From positions 1 to 64,000 of the forward strand of contig AJXE01000019.1 of assembly GCA_000263395.1 (NCBI GenBank): a stretch of 64,000 nucleotides of DNA, written 5' to 3'. The notes under the pieces were generated by a model. That model was given only the letters and a program-made list of their open reading frames with translations. It made no database searches and was not told the origin of the DNA. Positions 1 to 7,715 of the stretch are shown here, one piece after another. This DNA comes from Stutzerimonas stutzeri TS44 (lineage in GTDB: Bacteria > Pseudomonadota > Gammaproteobacteria > Pseudomonadales > Pseudomonadaceae). Position 1 is the first letter of the stretch, and every line of letters starts with the position of its first letter. The translations under genes and the position numbers were made by a program.

Positions 1-806
1 AACAGGGCGTGGATTTCCGCGTGCACGGCAGCCGGCTGCGCATCGACAGCGACATCCGCCTGCTGCGCCGGGTGCTGCAGAACTTCCTGACCAACGCCTT
101 CCGCTACGCCAAGGGCCGCGTGGTGCTCGGCGTGCGCCGCCAGGGCAAGCACCTGCGCCTGGAGGTGTGGGATCGCGGCCCGGGCATCCCGAAAGACAAA
201 CTGAAGGTGATCTTCGAGGAATTCAAACGCCTGGACAGCCACCAGACCCGCGCCGAGAAGGGCCTGGGGCTGGGGCTGGCGATCGCCGACGGCCTCTGCC
301 GGGTGCTGCACCATCCGTTGCAGGTTCGCTCCTGGCCGGGCGTCGGCAGCGTATTCAGCGTCACCGTACCGATCGCCCAGAACGCCAAGCCACGCCAGGT
401 GAAGGGACCGCGCGACGTCCAGCACAGCGCGCTGACCGGTACCCAGGTGCTGTGCATCGACAACGAGGACAGCATCCTGATCGGCATGCACAGCCTGCTC
501 ACGCGCTGGGGCTGCCAGGTCTGGACCGCGCGCGACCGCGCCGAGTGCGAGAGCCTGCTGGCCGAGGATGTTCGGCCGCAGCTGGTGCTGGTCGACTATC
601 ACCTCGACCACGGCCAGACCGGCACCGAGCTGATGGCCTGGCTGCGCACCCGCCTCGGCGAGCCGGTGCCGGGCGTGGTGATCAGTGCCGATGCGCGCCC
701 CGAACTGGTGGCGGAAATCCACGCCAGCGGCCTGGACTTCCTCGCCAAACCGGTGAAGCCCGCAGTTCTGCGAGCGCTGATGAGCCGTCACCTGACGCTC
801 AACTGA
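1..806 (+). CDS. hybrid sensor histidine kinase/response regulator, 3' part
   Basis: This is the C-terminal part of a hybrid two-component kinase whose start lies before the window (the frame is open from base 3). About 130 residues form a histidine-kinase ATPase domain: an N-box around NFLTNAFRY, a G1 box DRGPGIP and a G2 box KGLGLGLAI. A receiver domain follows, with the acidic pair DNED, the probable phosphoacceptor Asp in LVDYHLD, the Ser of VISAD and the Lys of LAKPVKP. The protein ends with the receiver. PAS-containing hybrid kinases of the NahK/ErcS' type in pseudomonads end this way, but the sensor part is not visible, so that assignment is inference and the signal is unknown. Confidence 0.85.
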   Translation, partial: QGVDFRVHGSRLRIDSDIRLLRRVLQNFLTNAFRYAKGRVVLGVRRQGKHLRLEVWDRGPGIPKDKLKVIFEEFKRLDSHQTRAEKGLGLGLAIADGLCRVLHHPLQVRSWPGVGSVFSVTVPIAQNAKPRQVKGPRDVQHSALTGTQVLCIDNEDSILIGMHSLLTRWGCQVWTARDRAECESLLAEDVRPQLVLVDYHLDHGQTGTELMAWLRTRLGEPVPGVVISADARPELVAEIHASGLDFLAKPVKPAVLRALMSRHLTLN

Positions 807-879
807 AGCCGCGCGCGGGCAGCTCTAGCCGCCCGCCGCGGTTACACTGATGGCCGTTTGCTGCAACGGCCAGGTAGCC

Positions 880-2127
880 ATGAACTCCGAACTTCTACTC
901 AACCTCGCCACCGCCCTGGGTGTCGGCCTGCTGATCGGCACCGAACGCGGCTGGAACAACCGCCAGCACGCCGACGGCGAACTGGTCGCCGGGCTGCGCA
1001 CCTTCGGCCTCGGCGGCCTGCTCGGCGGGCTGGCGGCACTCGGCGTGCTGCATTTCGGCGCGGCGGTGTGGATCGCCCTGTTCGTGATGTTCGCCCTGCT
1101 GGTGATCACCGGCTACCTGGTCGATGCGCAACGCAGCGGCGACCACGGCATGACCACCGAAGTCGCGTTGCTGGTGACCTTCCTGCTCGGCAGCCTGGCG
1201 GTGGCCGAAAGCCGGCTGCTGGCGGCCTCCTGCGCGATCGTCGTGGCCTTGCTGCTGAGCCTGAAGGCACGCCTGCACGGCGCCCTGCAACAGCTCAGCG
1301 AAGCCGAGCTGGGCGGCGCGCTGAAGCTGCTGTTCATCTCCGTGGTGCTGCTGCCGGCGCTGCCCAATCAGGGCTATGGTCCCTGGCAGGCGCTCAATCC
1401 ATACACCACCTGGCTGATGGTGGTGCTGATCACCGGCATCGGCTTCGCCGCCTATGTGGCGATCCGCCTGCTCGGCACCCGCCACGGCCTGCTGGTCACG
1501 GCGATACTCGGCGGCATGGTGTCCTCCACGGCGATGACGCTGACCCTCGCCCGGCTGGATACGCCCAAGCTGCGCTGCGCGCTGGCGGCCGGGCTGCTGG
1601 CGACCTCGGCGCTGATGTTCCCGCGCGTGCTGCTGGAAGTCGGCGTGATCAACGCGGCGCTGCTGCCGTCCCTGCTGGCACCGATGCTGACGGCCGGCGC
1701 CATCTATGCCGGCGGCGCGCTGGTGTTCTACCTGCGCGCCGCCCAGCAGCCGGACGTCGACACCGAGCCGCCGCTGAAGAACCCGTTCGAGCTCGGCCCG
1801 GCGCTGCGCTTCGGCGCGCTGCTGGTGGCGATCCTGGTGCTGGTCGAGGGGGCGCGGCACTGGCTGGGCGATGTCGGCGTCTACCTGGTCGCCCTGCTCT
1901 CGGGGATGAGCGACGTGGATGCGATCACCCTGTCGCTCGCCAACAGCGCGCTGACCGACCTCGATGCGCATATCGCGGTGCGCGGCATCTTCCTCGCGGC
2001 GCTGAGCAACAGCCTGGTCAAGGCCGGGCTGGTCGCCATCGTCGGCGGCCAGGCCCTCGCCCTGCGCACCCTGCCGGTCATGCTGGGCGGCCTGCTCTGC
2101 GGCCTGGCGGTGCTGATGCTGGTCTGA
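880..2127 (+). CDS. MgtC/SapB family membrane protein with DUF4010
   Basis: A 415-residue polytopic inner-membrane protein. The N-terminus (LATALGVGLLIGTERGW) matches the first membrane segment and the conserved GxxxGxER turn of the MgtC/SapB family, and the C-terminal two thirds is a run of hydrophobic helices of the DUF4010 type. A conserved-looking GMSDVDA segment lies near residue 350. The ATG at 880 is preferred to an in-frame ATG at 850 because it opens directly into the first helix. The substrate is unknown: MgtC proteins affect Mg2+ homeostasis and ATP synthase, whereas these longer fusions are uncharacterised. It ends 6 bases before the convergent rmuC stop. Confidence 0.8.
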   Translation: MNSELLLNLATALGVGLLIGTERGWNNRQHADGELVAGLRTFGLGGLLGGLAALGVLHFGAAVWIALFVMFALLVITGYLVDAQRSGDHGMTTEVALLVTFLLGSLAVAESRLLAASCAIVVALLLSLKARLHGALQQLSEAELGGALKLLFISVVLLPALPNQGYGPWQALNPYTTWLMVVLITGIGFAAYVAIRLLGTRHGLLVTAILGGMVSSTAMTLTLARLDTPKLRCALAAGLLATSALMFPRVLLEVGVINAALLPSLLAPMLTAGAIYAGGALVFYLRAAQQPDVDTEPPLKNPFELGPALRFGALLVAILVLVEGARHWLGDVGVYLVALLSGMSDVDAITLSLANSALTDLDAHIAVRGIFLAALSNSLVKAGLVAIVGGQALALRTLPVMLGGLLCGLAVLMLV

Positions 2128-2133
2128 GCGGCA

Positions 2134-3600
2134 CTATTCGCCCGCCTCGCCCACGGCCCCGGCACGTTCCAGCCAGTCGCCCGGCAGGCGCTTGCTCGCC
2201 CGCGCACCCAGCGCCTTCAACTGCTCGGCGCGCCCGACCAGGTTGCCCCGCCCCTCGGTGAGCTTGCCGCGCGCGGCGAGATAGGCCCGATCGAGCTGCT
2301 GCAGGCGGCTGCCGACCTCGTCCAGGTCCTGCAGGAAGGCGGTGAATTTGTCGTACAGCGCCCCGGCCTTCTCGGCGATCTCGCGCGCGTTCTGGTTCTG
2401 CCGCTCCTGCCGCCAGAGGCTGTCGATGACCCGCAGCGTGGCCAGCAGCGTGGTCGGGCTGACGATCACCACGTGCCGCCCGAAGGCTTCCTGGAACAAC
2501 TCGGGATCAGCCTGCAGCGCGGCAGCGAACGCCGCTTCGATCGGCACGAACAGCAACACGAAATCCAGGCTCTGCAAGCCCTCCAGCCGCTGGTAGTCCT
2601 TGAGCGAGAGGCCCTTGAGGTGATTGCGCAGCGACAGCACGTGCTGCTTGAGCGCCAGCGCCCGGCTGTGCTCGTCTTCGGCACAGGTCAGCGCCTGGTA
2701 GGCGGTCAGGCTGACCTTGGCATCGACCACCACCTGCTTGTCGCCCGGCAGACGGATCAGCACGTCCGGCTGGAAGCGCTCGCCATCGGCGCTCTTCAGG
2801 CTGACCTGGGTGTGATACTCGCGGCCCTTCTCCAGCCCGGCGTGCTCCAGCACCCGTTCGAGCACCAGCTCGCCCCAGTTGCCCTGGGTCTTCTGCCCCT
2901 GCAGCGCACGGGTGAGGTTGGTCGCCTCGTCGCCCAGGCGCTGGTTGAGCTGCTGCAGGCGCTCCAGCTCGCGCGCCAGCGAGAAGCGCTCGCGCGCCTC
3001 GCTCTGGTAGCTCTCCTCGACACGCTTCTCGAACGCCTGGATGCGCTCCTTCAGCGGATCGAGCAACTGGCCGAGGCGCTCGTGGCTGGTGTCGGCGAAG
3101 CGCTGCTCGCGCTCGTCGAAGATTTTCCCGGCCAGCTCGGCGAACTGCGCACGCAGCTCATCGCGCGCGGCCTGCAGGTCCTGCAGGCGCTGCTGATGCG
3201 CCGCCTGCTGCTCGCGCAGCTCCGCGCTAACCGCCGCATGCGCCGCGCTCAGGCGGAGCAGTTCGGCCTGCTGGGCGTCGCGCTCGGCCTGCAGTTCGTC
3301 GAGGCGGTCGCGGTCGTCGCCATGACGGCTCTGCAGCCACTGCGCCTCACGCCGCAGAGCCGCGAGTTCGGCCTGCTGCGCCGCCTTGATCTCCTGCAGA
3401 TCGGCCTGTTCCAGCCGGACGCTTTCCAGCTGCGCGCTCAGCCCCTCCTGCGCCAGCGCGGCCTGGGTCAGGCGCTCGTCGAGCAGTGCCCGCGCAGCCT
3501 CGACCGCGGACAAGCGGCGCTGCAGATAGAACGCAGCGACCATCGCGCAGACGCAAACGAACGCCAGCCCGGCCAGCAGGAAATCGGAATCGAGAGACAT
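2134..3600 (-). CDS. rmuC: DNA recombination protein RmuC
   Basis: A 488-residue protein with one N-terminal membrane anchor (about residues 6-26), a long coiled coil rich in Glu, Gln, Arg and Ala (about 30-230), then the RmuC domain. The latter is recognisable by QGKTQGNWGELVLERVLE, followed by the restriction-endonuclease-like core with VVVDAKVSL and the later RHVVIVSPTTLLATL segment. RmuC limits inversions at short inverted repeats in E. coli and is thought to be a nuclease. The ATG at 3600 is chosen over a TTG 15 bases upstream because GGAG lies 6 bases before it. Confidence 0.93.
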   Translation of the reverse strand: MSLDSDFLLAGLAFVCVCAMVAAFYLQRRLSAVEAARALLDERLTQAALAQEGLSAQLESVRLEQADLQEIKAAQQAELAALRREAQWLQSRHGDDRDRLDELQAERDAQQAELLRLSAAHAAVSAELREQQAAHQQRLQDLQAARDELRAQFAELAGKIFDEREQRFADTSHERLGQLLDPLKERIQAFEKRVEESYQSEARERFSLARELERLQQLNQRLGDEATNLTRALQGQKTQGNWGELVLERVLEHAGLEKGREYHTQVSLKSADGERFQPDVLIRLPGDKQVVVDAKVSLTAYQALTCAEDEHSRALALKQHVLSLRNHLKGLSLKDYQRLEGLQSLDFVLLFVPIEAAFAAALQADPELFQEAFGRHVVIVSPTTLLATLRVIDSLWRQERQNQNAREIAEKAGALYDKFTAFLQDLDEVGSRLQQLDRAYLAARGKLTEGRGNLVGRAEQLKALGARASKRLPGDWLERAGAVGEAGE

Positions 3601-3642
3601 GAAGGGCTCCGGCAAAATGCCGGGCAGTATAGCGAGCGGTCG

Positions 3643-4050
3643 TCAGCCGCGCTGCGACAGGCGCTGAAGCCAGCGGGCAGCGTCCGGTGAGCCCTGCGCC
3701 GCGGCCTGCTCCAGCCAGAGCCGGGCCTTGGCCGGTTCGCGGTGTTGCGGCTGGCAGTACAGCCGCCCCAGTTCCAGCTGCGCCTGGCAGTCGCCCGCGC
3801 GAGCGGCCTGGCGCAACAGCTCGAAACCGATGCGGCGGTCGCGCTGGCCGTCGCAATCCCGGCAGAGCAACTGTCCCAGACGGCTCTGCGCCTCGACCAC
3901 GCCTTCGCGCGCCGGCTGCTTGAGCAGTCGTCCGGCGATCCGCTTGACCCCCACGGTGCGGCCCAGACGCTCACTGTCGAGCAGCCAGACGGCCATGCGC
4001 ACCGGCAGCGGCGAGCCGGCGGAAGGAACGGTGATAGGACGCATCGTCAT
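3643..4050 (-). CDS. Sel1-like (tetratricopeptide-type) repeat protein
   Basis: A 135-residue protein made of short helical repeats. Segments such as AQSRLGQLLC, AQLELGRLYC and AARWLQRL carry the A-x-x-x-L-G-x-x-Y/L signature of Sel1-like repeats, roughly two complete and two partial units from residue 50 to the end. There is no signal peptide or membrane segment, so it is probably a small cytoplasmic scaffold. Two closely spaced starts (4050 and 4044) are possible. It lies 42 bases upstream of rmuC on the same strand and could be co-transcribed with it. The function is unknown. Confidence 0.72.
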   Translation of the reverse strand: MTMRPITVPSAGSPLPVRMAVWLLDSERLGRTVGVKRIAGRLLKQPAREGVVEAQSRLGQLLCRDCDGQRDRRIGFELLRQAARAGDCQAQLELGRLYCQPQHREPAKARLWLEQAAAQGSPDAARWLQRLSQRG

Positions 4051-4544
4051 GGATCGAGGGCGCGGCAGAGGATGAGGGCGCGCACTCTACACCTTTTTGC
4101 CGAGAGTTGAAGTCTTGCCAAAACCGGCAAAACACGATCTAGATCACGTTCCATTTTTCATCCACAGAACCTGTGGATAACTCGGTGGACAATCGGCGAA
4201 CAAATCCCCGAAAGCCCGGTGCTCCGGGGCCTGCGGTTAAACTGGCGGTTTTTTCACCACAAAAAATTATCCTTTAATTTCAACTGGTTACGCTCAATCC
4301 CAGCTAGCACGCGGGTTTGCGACAGTTTGTCATAAGCGCTTGACAAAGCCTGCCGGCGAATGTGCACAAGTCTGCCGAAAAGGGCTGCGAGAGCCTTGGC
4401 ACAAGGGTTTGCGCGGCCCCGGCAGTTCGCCATGCGAGAACTTTTCCGCACTTATCCGGTCGCCCGGCGCACAACGCCGCCGGCACGATTGCATACATCT
4501 TTTGCGGCTATGCTGTGCCGTCGACACGAGCACGGATCGGGGCA
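4051..4544. other. 494-bp non-coding region between divergent genes
   Basis: No convincing gene was found on either strand. It separates the Sel1 gene (minus) from ydbH (plus). Visible structure: AT-rich stretches near 4086-4160 and 4246-4285, a perfect 8-bp inverted repeat matching DnaA boxes at 4160-4178, a CCCCG...CGGGG foldback near 4206-4228, and a TTGACA hexamer near 4339-4344 with no clear -10 partner. The frame upstream of ydbH stays open through part of it but shows no coding character. It could hold promoters, a small RNA or a protein-binding locus; none can be proved by reading. Confidence 0.6.
4160..4180. promoter_or_regulatory. head-to-head DnaA-box-like palindrome
   Basis: ATCCACAG and CTGTGGAT are separated by AAC. 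The right half extended (4171-4180) is an exact TTATCCACAG on the minus strand, the consensus DnaA box. The left half has one mismatch (TCATCCACAG). What is seen is the sequence match and symmetry. DnaA binding is inference. dnaA and rpmH are not in the window, so this is unlikely to be the main origin. Confidence 0.5.
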
Positions 4545-7100
4545 ATGAGCACACGGCACAAGCGCTGGCTCTGGCTGTCGCTGGGCCTGCTGCTGGTCTG
4601 CGCAGCGGTCATCTATGCCCAGCATCGCTGGCAGCAGCTGGCCCGGGCGCAGGGCATCGAAACCCTGCAGTGGCAGGGTCTGGCGCTCGCGCGCGGCGGA
4701 TTGTCGCTGCAGCACCTCTCCTATGCCCAGCAGACGAGTGGTGGCGGCCGACTCGCGCTGCGCGCCGAAGGCGTTTCGCTGCATGTGTCCGGCCTGCTAC
4801 GCGGCCGGCCCCCGCAAGCGCTGGAAATCGCCCGGCTCGAGCTGGACTGGCAAGCGCCCGCCGCCACGCCGGCAACCCCGGGCACCGCGCCAAGCGCCGC
4901 GCAACTGCGCCGCTGGGCCGCCTGGCTGCCGCGCACGCTGACCATCAACGACCTGCAGCTGCGCCTACCCTGCGCCAGCGGGACCTGCCAGGAACAGGCG
5001 CGCCTGCGCCTGCAGCACGCCGGTGCCGAACTGCTGCCACTGAATGGCGAGCTGACGCTGGCGCGTGGCGATCATCGGGCGACGCTGCTGATCGAAGCCA
5101 CCGCCGAGAGCGCCGCGCTCCGCGCGCAGGGACGGTTGCTGCTCGACGATCAGCCACGCCTGAGTCTCGACAGCCAGGCGACGCGCGACGACACGCAGCA
5201 GCACTGGCGCGGCACCCTGGCCCTGAGCGGCCTGCCGGAGGCGCCGTGGGTGCTGGAGTGGCTCGGCAGCTGGCTGGAGTACGACCCCGCAGCGCTCGGC
5301 GAGCTGCCCAGCGACATGCGCCTCGCCGCTGGCTGGGCGCTGTCGCGACCGGCGACCGCTGCCTTCGACGACTGGCGCCAACTGAGCGGCGAGCTGCGGC
5401 TGTCCACCGATCTGCCGCTGTTCTGGCCGCTACTCGACCTCGGCGAGCTGCGCGGCCGGCTCGATCTCGGCGCGCGCGCCACCGCCGGCACCTGGCTGCC
5501 GACCTCGCTGAGCGCCGATCTGCAGCTGCGCCCCGGCGCGCGGCTGCTGCAAACGCTGCCGGAAACGCTGCAACCGGACCTGCTGCGCCTGACCATCACG
5601 CCTGCCGGCAACGCGCCACCCGGCGCCCCACTGACGCTGCAGCTGCGGCTGGAGGGCGAAGGCGCCAGCCCGGCCACCCTGCAGGCGCAACTGCAGGTCG
5701 AGACCGGCGCAGCGGAGCCTGGCATCGTCGTAGAGGACGCGCGCCTGCAGCTGCGCAGTCCACGCCTCGCGCAGGCGGCACTCGAACTGCGCAACCTGCA
5801 GGCCGACCTGCGCCTGCACGGGCGCATCGCCGCCGCGCACAGCGAGCTGAGCCTCGCGGCCAACTCGCGCCTCGGCATCGAGCGCCTGAGCAGCGGAACG
5901 CTGCAGGCGCAACGACTCGACGCCGAACTCAACGGCCTGCAACTGCAACTCGGCGCCACTGCCGACGCCACCCAGCAGCTACGTCTGTACGGCCCCGCCC
6001 GTCTGCGGCTGGCGCGCCTGCAACAGCCGCAGCTGGTCGCCCAGAAATGGCAGTGGAACGGCCGGCTCGACCTTGACGCCAGCCGCCTGCACGCCAGCGG
6101 CGCGCTGGGCAATGCCGCCGGGCTGGCGCTCGACATCGAGCTGGAGCAGGCCTGGAACGGCGCGCTGCAGATCGACGCCAAGCTGCCGGAGGTATTCCTG
6201 CGCGCCGGCAATCCGCTCGCCGGCACCCTGACCGACTGGCCCGCGCTGCTGCAGCTCGACAGCGGCCGGCTGCAGGCGGACGGCCACCTGAGCGTACCCG
6301 CCGGCAACGCGCCGCTTGCGGCCAGCCTGGCACTGCGTAGCAACGGGCTGGCGGGCATCTACGACCGTACCGAGCTGAGCGGCCTGGACCTGCAGCTCGC
6401 CCTGAGCCTGGCGCGCCAGCAACTGCGCCTGGAGCTTCCCGAGCTGCGGCTGCAGCGCGCCAACCCCGGCATCGAATTCGGCCCGCTGCGCCTGCGCGGC
6501 GACTACCAGGCCGACCTCACGCAACCGGCGCAGGGCCGGCTCAGCTGGCAACTGGCCGAAACCCGCCTGTTCGATGGCCGCCTGTGGCTGCAACCCGGCA
6601 ACCTCGACCTCGCCGGCCAGCCGCAGCCGCTGCAGGCCCGCCTGGAAGGCCTGCAACTGCCGGCGCTGCTGGCCGCCTACCCGACCGAAGGGCTGAGCGG
6701 CAGCGGCATCCTCGACGGCAGCCTGCAGCTGCGCTTCCTGCCCACGGGGCTGGTGATCGATGACGGTCAACTCGCCGCGCGGGCGCCAGGCGGCGTGTTG
6801 CGCTTCCGTTCGCCGAAGATCGATGCCATTGGCCAGGCCAACCCGGCGATGAAGATCGTCGCCGACGCCCTGCACGACTTCCATTACGACCTGTTGGCCA
6901 GCGACGTCCGCTATGATGCCAGCGGCAAGCTGGACCTCGCGCTGCGCCTGCATGGGCGCAACCCGGGCCTGGAGGGCGGGCGGCCGATCAACTTCTCGAT
7001 CAACCTCGAGGAGGACATTCCGGCACTGCTGACCAGCCTGCAGCTGAGCGACCGGGTCAGCGAAACCATTCAACGGCGGGTGCGCGAACGCCTCCAGTGA
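4545..7100 (+). CDS. ydbH: YdbH-family AsmA-like intermembrane phospholipid transport protein
   Basis: An 851-residue protein anchored by one N-terminal membrane helix (WLWLSLGLLLVCAAVIYAQ), followed by a very long periplasmic part rich in Leu-Arg-Leu and Leu-Gln-Leu alternations, as expected for a beta-taco groove of the AsmA/VPS13-like clan. The last 250 residues carry the YdbH/dicarboxylate-transport domain with a GGVLRFRSP segment. In E. coli YdbH acts with TamB and YhdP in moving phospholipids to the outer membrane. The start is set at 4545, just before the membrane helix; the open frame extends upstream without coding character. ynbE and ydbL follow in the same order as in E. coli. Confidence 0.85.
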   Translation: MSTRHKRWLWLSLGLLLVCAAVIYAQHRWQQLARAQGIETLQWQGLALARGGLSLQHLSYAQQTSGGGRLALRAEGVSLHVSGLLRGRPPQALEIARLELDWQAPAATPATPGTAPSAAQLRRWAAWLPRTLTINDLQLRLPCASGTCQEQARLRLQHAGAELLPLNGELTLARGDHRATLLIEATAESAALRAQGRLLLDDQPRLSLDSQATRDDTQQHWRGTLALSGLPEAPWVLEWLGSWLEYDPAALGELPSDMRLAAGWALSRPATAAFDDWRQLSGELRLSTDLPLFWPLLDLGELRGRLDLGARATAGTWLPTSLSADLQLRPGARLLQTLPETLQPDLLRLTITPAGNAPPGAPLTLQLRLEGEGASPATLQAQLQVETGAAEPGIVVEDARLQLRSPRLAQAALELRNLQADLRLHGRIAAAHSELSLAANSRLGIERLSSGTLQAQRLDAELNGLQLQLGATADATQQLRLYGPARLRLARLQQPQLVAQKWQWNGRLDLDASRLHASGALGNAAGLALDIELEQAWNGALQIDAKLPEVFLRAGNPLAGTLTDWPALLQLDSGRLQADGHLSVPAGNAPLAASLALRSNGLAGIYDRTELSGLDLQLALSLARQQLRLELPELRLQRANPGIEFGPLRLRGDYQADLTQPAQGRLSWQLAETRLFDGRLWLQPGNLDLAGQPQPLQARLEGLQLPALLAAYPTEGLSGSGILDGSLQLRFLPTGLVIDDGQLAARAPGGVLRFRSPKIDAIGQANPAMKIVADALHDFHYDLLASDVRYDASGKLDLALRLHGRNPGLEGGRPINFSINLEEDIPALLTSLQLSDRVSETIQRRVRERLQ

Positions 7101-7135
7101 GGCGCCGCAGCCGCGATATCACAGGAGAACCCGCC

Positions 7136-7327
7136 ATGCGCGCGCACCATCCGCCGCTCCTCCTGGCGCTGGCCCTGCTCGCCAGCGCCTGCACGCCCCG
7201 CGTGGAGCTGGCCGTGCCGGACGAGCCGATCAACATCAACCTGAACGTGAAGATCGAGCACGAGATCTACATCAAGGTCGACAAGCAGCTCGATTCGATC
7301 ATCAACGAAGACAGCGGACTGTTCTGA
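7136..7327 (+). CDS. ynbE: YnbE-like small lipoprotein
   Basis: A 63-residue lipoprotein. The signal peptide ends in a lipobox (LLASAC), giving a mature chain of about 44 residues with a beta-prone centre (ININLNVKIEHEIYIKV) and an acidic C-terminus ending in a terminal Phe. A GGAG ribosome-binding site precedes the ATG at 7136. In E. coli YnbE sits in the outer membrane, stacks beta-strands with the YdbH C-terminus and completes the lipid bridge. The order and close spacing with ydbH and ydbL support the same role. It is easy to miss because of its size. Confidence 0.85.
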   Translation: MRAHHPPLLLALALLASACTPRVELAVPDEPININLNVKIEHEIYIKVDKQLDSIINEDSGLF

Positions 7328-7336
7328 GGAAAGCCC

Positions 7337-7681
7337 ATGAGAACCTACCGGAAACTCGCCGGCCTGGCGCTGGCGCTCTGCCTGAGCCTGCCGGCCGCCG
7401 CCATGACGCTCAACGAAGCCATGTCCGCGCTGGGCGCCGCCAAGGCCGCCGGCCTGCTCGGCGAGAAGCCCGACGGCTATCTGGGCGTGGTCGAGTCGCG
7501 CGGCACCGCCGAGGAGATCGCCAGCCAGATCAACCAGGCACGCCGGGCCGAATACCACCGCGTGGCCCAGCAGAACGGCATCAGCGTGGGCGACGTCGAA
7601 GCCATCGCCGGCAAGAAGGCCATCGAGAAAACCCCGCCCGGGCAGATCATCCAGCTGAACGGCAGCTGGATTCGCAAATGA
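7337..7681 (+). CDS. ydbL: YdbL family periplasmic protein (DUF1318)
   Basis: A 114-residue secreted protein with a Sec signal peptide (about residues 1-22, cleaved near PAAA-MT), followed by the short helical DUF1318 domain containing LGEKPDGYLGVV and a QINQARRAEYHRVAQQNG segment. It lies 9 bases after ynbE. In E. coli YdbL is the periplasmic partner that keeps YnbE from multimerising wrongly and so tunes the YdbH-YnbE bridge. The TGA stop overlaps nothing downstream. Confidence in the family is high; the role is transferred from E. coli. Confidence 0.87.
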   Translation: MRTYRKLAGLALALCLSLPAAAMTLNEAMSALGAAKAAGLLGEKPDGYLGVVESRGTAEEIASQINQARRAEYHRVAQQNGISVGDVEAIAGKKAIEKTPPGQIIQLNGSWIRK

Positions 7682-7715
7682 AGGGCTGGTCACGACCAGT
7701 CGCCGCCGCACGGGC

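Noticed and set aside
4340-6076. A 578-codon plus-strand frame overlapping ydbH
   Set aside because: Its content is Arg/Ala/Pro low-complexity from a +1 reading of ydbH; the ydbH frame has a membrane helix and domain structure.
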